This document shows positions 61,601-64,000 of a stretch of DNA of 64,000 nucleotides, piece after piece. The position numbers and the translations under genes were made by a program. Every line of letters starts with the position of its first letter. The stretch's first letter is position 1. Source of the DNA: CALMZY01 sp052033915 (GTDB taxonomy: Bacteria; Verrucomicrobiota; Kiritimatiellia; CAIQIC01; JAGNIJ01); contig JBPOJF010000010.1 in assembly GCA_052033915.1 (NCBI GenBank), positions 1 through 64,000 on the forward strand. The letters run 5' to 3'. The notes beneath the pieces were generated by a model. That model was not told where the DNA came from and made no database searches. It worked only from the letters and a program-made list of their open reading frames with translations.

Positions 61601-64000
61601 GCGTCGATGACCCCAGTATTTCCTGCACCAACGAGGGTTTGTTCGTTTTACGCAACGGGGGCACGATTCCTTACTATGTCAACGACACGTCGACCGTAGG
61701 CGATGTGTACACGGTCGTGCCGGGAAGCCCCGAAAACTCAGGCCTGTTCCCCCATGCGCCGAAGGATTCGATCCAAGGCATTCTCGATGCCTACAAGTTG
61801 GAGCCGAGGGATACGATCTACGTGGATACCGGGCGTTACGAACTGAACAACACGATTACCATTGACGACCTCGATTCCGGTTCTGCGACCGGGTACGTTG
61901 TGTTTGCCGACGGGAGCAGTAATGTAGCGCATGTTATTGTGCAGGGCAGCACGAACTATGCCTATGGCGGCTCGGTCCTTGTGGCGCCCTCCTCGATCCG
62001 GGATGTCCTGGCGTTGGTCGGCGCGTCCGGCGTCGAAATCCGTGATTTAACCTTGTGCCATGGGAACGCGGGTCTGAGCATGACACGTACGGTCAAGTGT
62101 CTCGTGGAACGCGTGCAGAGCCGCGAGAACAAGATGGGGTTCTTCGTCAGCCTTTCAGCCTTGGCGGAGTTTGCGCACTGCGCCGCCTACTTAAACACGA
62201 CGAACGGGCTTGTCAACGAGAAGGCCGGTATCTCCTGGAAAAACGGAGTGATTTGGAACAATCCGAATCCCCTGGGTCTCAGACAGGGAAGCGTAACTGA
62301 GATTCGGAACAGCGCGATCAAGGCGTCGGGTCCCGGCCAGCGGATATACCAACTCAGCGAGGACGCAATTGTCACGAACACGGACTACAACAACCTTGTC
62401 CGGGAAAATTCAGCGCTGATTGCCGAACGGCAGAAGAAGACCGGAGGGGACGAGGTGTATAACGCCGTTGTCGACTGGCAGAGAGAGTCGGGACAGGATG
62501 TCCATAGCTTGAGCCATGCCTCGCTGTTTGCGGACGAGGCCGCGGGTGATTTCCATGTGCAGAGCAAGCGAGGGCGTTGGGTTCCCGGCGCGGGCTTCAC
62601 CAACGACGCCTTCGATTCTCCTCTCCTTGACGCCGGAGACCCCCTGCATTCTTTTACCAACGAGCTGGATCCCAACGGCAGCCGCGTCAATATAGGCCAG
62701 TATGGGAATACGAGCGAAGCCAGCTTGAGCCAGACGAATCCATGGCTTGTGGCTGTTTCCTTCAATGACAGACCCACCATCAGCGGGACCAACTACCTGC
62801 GCTGGATATATGGAGGCATGGCCAGCGACTCCCTCGTCCGAATCGAAGCGTCGGTGAATAACGGGGTCAGTTATTCAACCCTTGCAAGCAATGTGCCGAT
62901 GTCCTCTAGTACGGGGTTTGCGTGGGATGTGTCGTCCATCCCACTGGCGGCACACTGCCTGTGGCGCGTAAGCAGTGAGACGTATACCAATGTCAGCGAC
63001 GAGGTGGATAGAACCTTTGCGATCAAGAACCAGATTCTGACGTTGTATGTCAACGATTCGTCCACCACGGGAGATGTGTATTGCACGGCGGTCGGAAGCC
63101 CTCTGAACACCGGCACAAACGCAAGCAGTCCGCTCGACGAACCGGCGACAGCCCTCTACAAATATCCGGTCGGCCGGGGGGACACGATCTACATTGATAC
63201 CGGCGTCTATACCATTACGAGCGAAGTGGGCCTTGTCATCGATGAAACGAGCCGGGGTGAGGAATTGTACCCCATTACCCTTCATGGGAGTACCAATTGG
63301 CTTGCTGGCGGATCCGTGATCGACCGTGCAAACACCAATAACGGGATTGGGTTGTTGATTCAGAACACCCGGTTTGTGGATGTCGACAACTTGTCGTTCA
63401 AGGGTGGAGCCGCCGGGGTGTCGGTCATCAACTCCCTCAATTGCTCTTTCACCAACGTCAGCGCGTATGATAACACGAACCATGGGTTTGCCGTCAATTC
63501 CGTCGCCCCGGTGTCGTTCAGGCGGTGCGCAACATGGGAGAACCGTGGTTGGGGTATCGTAGTCAACGGGGCGGAGACTCATATGTCTTGGGAGCAAGGC
63601 GTGGTGTGGTCCAACCGATACGGCGGAGTCCTGCTGGGAAATGGTAACCTGTCCATCAGTAATTCGATCATTCAGTCGCCCAGTAATGCGTACCTGTACG
63701 GGATCAGCCTGGGAAGGCTCAATGGCGACTACAATGTCTTCTGGAAGGATTCTCACGCCAAGTTGATGAGGGATTACTATCGCTTCGTTGACTACGTGAA
63801 CCTTAAGGAATGGCAGGAGAACAGGCAGGCGGAGTCTCACAGCGTCATGGTCGATCCGATGTTCGCGGCTCCTGAAACAGGCGATTTCCATCTGCGGAGT
63901 CAGGCGGGCCGCTATACCAATGGCACGTTCTTTGAGGACACAGAGACCTCCTGGGCCATTGATGCGGGCAATCCCGGATACGATTACACCGGAGAGCCGG
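49672..64000 (+). CDS. giant secreted repeat protein, beta-helix plus Ig-like units (3' end beyond window)
   Basis: From ATG 49672 one frame stays open to the window end (at least 4,776 codons). The start MKPRRALQLAVLLCLAHSAG with A-G-A before A-I-Y-Y is a Sec signal peptide. Then come eleven units, ten complete, of 426-457 residues. Each has a YYVND...GDVY header, a SPKASLQ...GDxVYVDTGxY block, IQGSTNxAAGGTVxDR, a right-handed beta-helix stretch with repeating SNSVI and DYN turns, a DPLFAD...GDFHL strand, an IDAGDP...PNGxRxNIGLYGNTxEAS block, then a 100-residue Ig-like sandwich (SxDxGxTWxxIATN ... LWRVVSE) close to the Kre9/KNH pattern. Units follow directly with no linker. It is secreted and probably sits at the surface; an anchor, if any, lies beyond the window. 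Function unknown: adhesin, stalk or coat protein are likeliest. Confidence 0.9.
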   Translation, partial: MKPRRALQLAVLLCLAHSAGAAIYYVNDASTNGDVYCSAVGNSGNSGTTAASPKAMLQEVLDAYSLTGGDIVYVDTGLYPGQTTTFGVGDQGSAGNFLTIQGSTNYAAGGTVLDRQANTADVVVMGASYVRLADLQLRGGRYGLYVPKSYSQGEYDRVMSVSNVYGFYEIQNTYSRFTQCAAVKNTYGCRVDISRSQWDRGVSWSNAVAFQFDYNINAMTISNSVIVGGAVFGGSGISGFGDYNILWGTVISNGYLNLNELQRDKDSWWHSTYADPQFANPAGLDFHLRSEQGRYDPISSAWVTDTVTSAAIDFGSPSAAYANEPLPNGSRMDAGCFGNSAEASRSPTNALYLMALTYDDGGTLWYTGTLYWVSRNFPPTGRVRLDYSLDRGANWENIATNVLVTNGFYHWNAQSVTSSPAALWRVVSEAFPSVADTNDKAFIVKGTNEVIRYYVNDGSTHGDVYCTAAGSATNDGWFPWTPKASIQEILNDNDLSPADIIYVDTGLYVLTNTITVGIADQGAASNLVTIQGSTNYSAGGTVLDRRNRASDVVSLGGSYVRLADLQLRGGRYGAYVTKPYCEFDRVMSVSNVYGFYEIQYTYSRFTQCAAVKNTYGCRVDISRSQWDRGVSWSNAVAFQLDFNVDAITVSNSVIVGGAVLGGSGISGFGDYNIIWNAEIGNGYMNLRELQRDKDSWWHSTYADPQFANPAGLDFHPRSKQGRYDPVARQWITTDTSTSAVIDFADPHSDYTHETAPNGGRMNAGLYGNTTEASRTPTNTVDLLVLSFNDAGTLWYTGMLYWVSRNFPSNGTVRLDYSGDAGGSWVNVATNIPVTNGCYFWNASSVVSTPRAYWRVVSEANPGIADTNDRMFVIKGTNDVVRYYVNDGSTNGDVYCTAAGNSTNDGFFPSTPKASLEELLNDTDLGPADIVYVDTGLYALTNTIVISVADEGASNKLMTIQGSTNYAAGGTVFDRRFAGADVVSVLASYIRLADLRLRGGRYGLYVKGRNSEYEGLHSISNSCGFYEEPWTQSRFTRCAAIRNTTGYRGNNSASHWNHGLSWSNTVAFLLEFNPYPVTISNSVIVGGTVFSGSSGQPAYGDYNVIWNASIGLGYLTLSELQSIKNTWWNSTVADPLFADSSAFDFHPKSLTGTYSNGSWVAYSNHSPCIDMAAPSAPYVNESDPHGGNANVGIYGNTAEASRSVTNAWLQVLSYNDGGILNVPGGKLIWRAGNYPSGSTVRIEFSGDSGVSWLTVATNLQASDGVYTWANTNFASSRFGRWRVMYESNTNILSATRFADFSLRNGPYSYFINDNNRTGDIYTTVVGSDFNLGVTSNTPKASLQAILNDYDLEPGDIVYADTGVYGVGTIRFTALDSGADGVAVVIQGSTNILAGGTVFNRNAHNQAVMDFDPAYGTPRDITIRDVILENALRGAWVRSASGIRFERVTARQLRGAGFEVLNSSTVTLSRCVARYANQGVSVQNTRPVQIESSIFWQNSNAAIQVVSGCAFVSNSVMAASGDDAYLYVAPAVTNIVGDYNDLYVTGNAVVGYVASLGRNLDSLSAWTAVCTQETHSLCVDPLFANAEAGDYHLKTQTPQGRYSPWEGNWINDGETSLLIDSGDPAAPCTNEPAGVRINIGLFGNTPEASRGRTNVWLAAVGHQAGGWTRGASPLHWVACNSTGGSVRVEVSTDGGSEWTVLTNDVPITNEVVYWNTTSTNDTPAALWGVFSTSDSNLFDRTTNFVGIRNGGSLDFFVNDGNTSGDMYCANGGAFTNWQATSNQPMDSLTTVFRKFDIEPGDRIFVDTGVYTNGPADLEVARHDGGSSGWVVQVLGSTNEAAGGSLFDRETMEARPWGLGFNSVQWVAVSNITITGADTGVLITNSANLILSVRSFANASNGFEVLLSSNISIRHSVAAYNGLRGISGRLVSGMHIHSSVIWSNLRGGIYLNGGTMDVTNSIVTASGLDRFVYELAGSNDVLKADYNDVCATEQAWFAKRVGTVYKYLSSWQDAVTNDVHSLSHDPLFADPSAGDFHLKSVAGRYQPGLGIVTDTVSSLLIDAGAPGAPFGAEPAPNGGRLNVGLYGNTEQASRSRTNGWLVALSLNSGGLIRETNFIYWVAGGTATGMQVYVDYSSDGGTTWTNIATNCPASEGRVLWNTSLFLNSALGKWRVTSQSDTNVTDVTDVLFALKNEPLGYYVNDAGTNGDVYTTAPGNDANDGLRPSTPKATLQNMLNSYILEGGDQVLIDTGTYLLTNSVVVDSVISGTRTNLFIIQGSTNEAAGGTVLHRKPEYLSRAIEIRNTVGIGLKDLRITNAARGVYVFESTNCVMERIRVDSPQIGFELKQSVTNEIAHSVVHAFTATGVYSISSSGTKLEGGAFLTRGSSGICVSVSAGDVSVSNSVFSLDGPANLAYQISADGVVNADYNALQLTNSAMVAVQMGPLADRAGMSMTFYDSVARWMRDAAQDRHSLSGPLGLADPLTGDYHPLSQGGRYVVSNESFVIDSTTSPLVDSGDPLAVFTNEPDPNGGRLNIGPYGNTSFASKTPTNASFTIISLNDGGRAEGTGYTLLWIAHGAAATHTIRLDFSPNEGSSWQTIVSNRSAASGAYAWNTTLFTNTVRALWRIVSESDTNTTARSEKPFAVRNGPMTFYVNDSSTNGDVYTSAVGSSTNLGLLPSAPKASLQQILDAYDLEGGDTVYVDTGVYTGSVQAVISQLDAGDGLSRVVIQGSTNEAAGGTRFQGFGIRASDTRGIELKHLTLAPSTKAGTDIGVVLVNATNSVVEWVRVQGGHCGFSVNHSSMSRFSRCVASGARSNGIEVIKQSSGTEWNSGILWSNGVGVYAAGDTISVSNSIIGAFGTGKYAFYAAGNLRSDYNDIYISDGAYAGIEYARSGLLYQLPLYYDSVSAWTYGTGRDKHSFSHDPGFVDAGGGDFHLRSTEGRFVSSNASWVTDASSSRLIDAGDPLAPCGIEPDPNGSRINIGLYGGTAQASKTPTNALLTLLTLNDGGRAEGTNYFLYWVAQGAATGHSLRIRFSSDAGATWSVVATNLPASDGFYPWDTTLFTSTVRGVLSVESQNDTNVLYQSSLFAVRNTPMTFYVNDQYTDGDVYTVSPGSGTNLGLSPSQPMLSIQAVLSTYDLDEGDVVYVDTGLYAMNEDVYVGQWDSANSTSALPVTIQGSTNYSAGGTVLDRRGGAFGIRVSEAIGVRLRDMSIRNANVGVRLYRSPGVECDRLNVQGGQHGFDVERVEVGASVFRNCMARNTSGRGLYARAGSTVKWLNGILWSNAQAGVHIEGGGALIRNSVIGAFGADRYAFIVGNSTLDSDYNNIFLADGALAAYRSVFPEPIIYQTVSRWVRDSTQDVHSLSHDPGFASLADADFHPVSQGGRYVPSLNTFVTDAWSSVLIDAGDPSYAFSHETSPHGARVNVGLYGNTGEASRSPTNASFTAVTLNDGGRVEGASKLLYWVAHGDATAHVVRIEFSPDAGATWQLIATNLPAGTRTYTWNTLAYPSTMLGLWRVVSETDTNVSDVSDTLFAVRNERMAFYVNDSLTNGDIYTSAPGNSTNTGTHAWDPQDTVQAVLDAWDIEPGDIIYIDTGTYALQSPTTVGYFDRGLRTPDSAYHVTIQGSTNEGAGGTVFTYPFGGNGLELKDVSGVDIKNLTIRRALVGIHVEDARYCSCEFVRCEHGLKGFNLVNSSDVAFRHCVAWGNADVGLSSVARASPGAGILWDNGVLWSNRTGVYVDHSDYKSFILQNSIVGAFEPGDFAFFVVKGGWTSDYNNIYLRNGAMAAGLISGGFIGGRTSRYETVAHWYAGQGQDAHSTPFEPRFADANNGDFHLRSISGRYVPGVGWTNDPDSSFIIDSGSPRSGWTNEPMPNGGRMNIDLYGNTWQASKTPTNGWLNIVTLNDGGSVQGTNVELRWFAGWVATGHVLRLDYSGDAGITWTNIVSNSPPGVTSYIWDTMPYGRSAVSKWRITSVDDPSISCTNEGLFVLRNGGTIPYYVNDTSTVGDVYTVVPGSPENSGLFPHAPKDSIQGILDAYKLEPRDTIYVDTGRYELNNTITIDDLDSGSATGYVVFADGSSNVAHVIVQGSTNYAYGGSVLVAPSSIRDVLALVGASGVEIRDLTLCHGNAGLSMTRTVKCLVERVQSRENKMGFFVSLSALAEFAHCAAYLNTTNGLVNEKAGISWKNGVIWNNPNPLGLRQGSVTEIRNSAIKASGPGQRIYQLSEDAIVTNTDYNNLVRENSALIAERQKKTGGDEVYNAVVDWQRESGQDVHSLSHASLFADEAAGDFHVQSKRGRWVPGAGFTNDAFDSPLLDAGDPLHSFTNELDPNGSRVNIGQYGNTSEASLSQTNPWLVAVSFNDRPTISGTNYLRWIYGGMASDSLVRIEASVNNGVSYSTLASNVPMSSSTGFAWDVSSIPLAAHCLWRVSSETYTNVSDEVDRTFAIKNQILTLYVNDSSTTGDVYCTAVGSPLNTGTNASSPLDEPATALYKYPVGRGDTIYIDTGVYTITSEVGLVIDETSRGEELYPITLHGSTNWLAGGSVIDRANTNNGIGLLIQNTRFVDVDNLSFKGGAAGVSVINSLNCSFTNVSAYDNTNHGFAVNSVAPVSFRRCATWENRGWGIVVNGAETHMSWEQGVVWSNRYGGVLLGNGNLSISNSIIQSPSNAYLYGISLGRLNGDYNVFWKDSHAKLMRDYYRFVDYVNLKEWQENRQAESHSVMVDPMFAAPETGDFHLRSQAGRYTNGTFFEDTETSWAIDAGNPGYDYTGEP
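49741..51027 (+). repeat. giant protein unit 1 (429 aa)
   Basis: It opens YYVNDASTNGDVY and closes its beta-helix with PNGSRMDAGCFGNSAEAS, where Cys replaces the usual Leu/Ile. Its middle is almost identical at DNA level to unit 2. Confidence 0.9.
50137..50565 (+). repeat. recently duplicated DNA segment, copy A (copy B 51421-51849)
   Basis: The beta-helix core of unit 1 matches unit 2 at a constant offset of 1284 bases. In the 148 bases from 50161 only three differences are visible. Homology continues, with more changes, through the DPQFAN strand to about 50565. Other units share only protein-level similarity, so this copy is young or kept alike by gene conversion. Confidence 0.75.
51028..52314 (+). 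repeat. giant protein unit 2 (429 aa)
   Basis: Opens YYVNDGSTHGDVY and closes its beta-helix with PNGGRMNAGLYGNTTEAS. It has exactly the length of unit 1 and shares its central beta-helix DNA. Confidence 0.9.
52315..53592 (+). repeat. giant protein unit 3 (426 aa)
   Basis: Opens YYVNDGSTNGDVY, with PHGGNANVGIYGNTAEAS at the end of the helix. It resembles units 1-2 at protein level but is clearly diverged in DNA. Units 1-3 form a short size class. Confidence 0.88.
53593..54927 (+). repeat. giant protein unit 4 (445 aa)
   Basis: Opens YFINDNNRTGDIY, the most divergent header, and has PAGVRINIGLFGNTPEAS. From here units are longer, 443-457 residues. Confidence 0.87.
54928..56256 (+). repeat. 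giant protein unit 5 (443 aa)
   Basis: Opens FFVNDGNTSGDMY, with PNGGRLNVGLYGNTEQAS at the helix end and a beta-helix rich in Ser/Asn turns. Confidence 0.87.
56257..57618 (+). repeat. giant protein unit 6 (454 aa)
   Basis: Opens YYVNDAGTNGDVY, with PNGGRLNIGPYGNTSFAS. The Ig-like part has SPNEGSSWQTIVSN. Confidence 0.87.
57619..58959 (+). repeat. giant protein unit 7 (447 aa)
   Basis: Opens FYVNDSSTNGDVY, with PNGSRINIGLYGGTAQAS. It has the same length as unit 8. Confidence 0.87.
58960..60300 (+). repeat. giant protein unit 8 (447 aa)
   Basis: Opens FYVNDQYTDGDVY, with PHGARVNVGLYGNTGEAS. Its helix ends QDVHSLSHDPGFASLADADF. Confidence 0.87.
60301..61671 (+). repeat. giant protein unit 9 (457 aa)
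   Basis: Opens FYVNDSLTNGDIY, with PNGGRMNIDLYGNTWQAS. It has the same length as unit 10. Confidence 0.87.
61672..63042 (+). repeat. giant protein unit 10 (457 aa)
   Basis: Opens YYVNDTSTVGDVY, with PNGSRVNIGQYGNTSEAS. It carries a slightly longer insert before the first helix turn. Confidence 0.87.
63043..64000 (+). repeat. giant protein unit 11, cut by window end
   Basis: Opens LYVNDSSTTGDVY and is read through its beta-helix to DAGNPGYDYTGEP, just before the PNGxR block. The Ig-like part lies past the window. Confidence 0.87.

Noticed and set aside
49741..64000. Tandem array as a CRISPR or satellite repeat
   Set aside because: Unit length of about 1.3 kb, an intact reading frame and mostly protein-level conservation show it is coding.
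1..64000. tRNA, rRNA, riboswitch, insertion sequence or phage attachment site
   Set aside because: I looked for the usual conserved stretches and transposase motifs by eye and saw none; a covariance-model search would be needed to exclude small RNAs.

Overview
The window is GC-rich bacterial DNA packed with genes for making and decorating a surface polysaccharide or glycoprotein coat, followed by the first 14.3 kb of one giant repetitive secreted-protein gene. Proteins whose units open with YYVND..GDVY and carry a DAGDP...PNGxRxNIGLYGNT motif are, from general knowledge, typical of the PVC group (Kiritimatiellota, Verrucomicrobiota, Lentisphaerota, Planctomycetota). Kiritimatiellota is my best guess and Omnitrophota an alternative. 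No rRNA or other taxonomic marker is present, so this is inference.

Layout. 1-12.8 kb: GT4 glycosyltransferases, two related GT-C-like membrane proteins flanking a UDP-galactopyranose-mutase-like flavoprotein, a putative GT-A enzyme, and a third GT-C-like protein translationally coupled to a CapK/PaaK-like adenylating enzyme (to 14.2 kb). 14.2-17.6 kb: a rearranged patch in which two plus-strand GT-A genes sit among remnants of two FkbM methyltransferase genes and one split GT4 gene. 17.6-25.8 kb: a GT2-methyltransferase fusion, then a divergent operon with an AlgI/AlgJ-type O-acetylation pair, a GT4, a second GT2-methyltransferase fusion and a DPMS-like GT2. 25.8-38.9 kb: GT-C, GT2, GT4 and methyltransferase genes in short blocks on alternating strands, including a PIG-V-like mannosyltransferase. 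38.9-41.5 kb: a minus-strand NDP-sugar operon (nucleotidyltransferase, dehydratase-like SDR, epimerase-like SDR). 41.6-47.3 kb: a plus-strand run of processive-type GT2, GT-C, DUF362, methyltransferase and FAD oxidoreductase. 47.3-49.5 kb: another GT-C-like protein and a GT2 whose C-terminus looks replaced. 49.67 kb to the end: an open frame of at least 4,776 codons with a signal peptide and eleven (ten complete) units of about 430-457 residues, each a parallel beta-helix followed by an Ig-like beta-sandwich.

How it fits together. NDP-sugar enzymes supply activated sugars. Cytoplasmic GT4 and GT2 enzymes, several with attached or adjacent methyltransferases, build lipid-linked glycans. The nine GT-C-like proteins probably use polyprenyl-phosphate sugars on the far side of the membrane, with DPMS-like GT2 enzymes as likely makers of those donors. 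The AlgI/AlgJ pair would add acetyl groups outside the cytoplasm. No recognisable flippase, ABC exporter, chain-length regulator or oligosaccharyltransferase is visible, so the locus probably continues outside the window or uses trans-encoded export. The giant protein beside this island may be a coat, stalk or adhesin that carries or binds the glycan; that link rests only on proximity.

I saw no tRNA, rRNA, CRISPR array, insertion sequence or origin. Start codons were chosen from overlaps, ribosome-binding sites and family starts, and are uncertain where noted.
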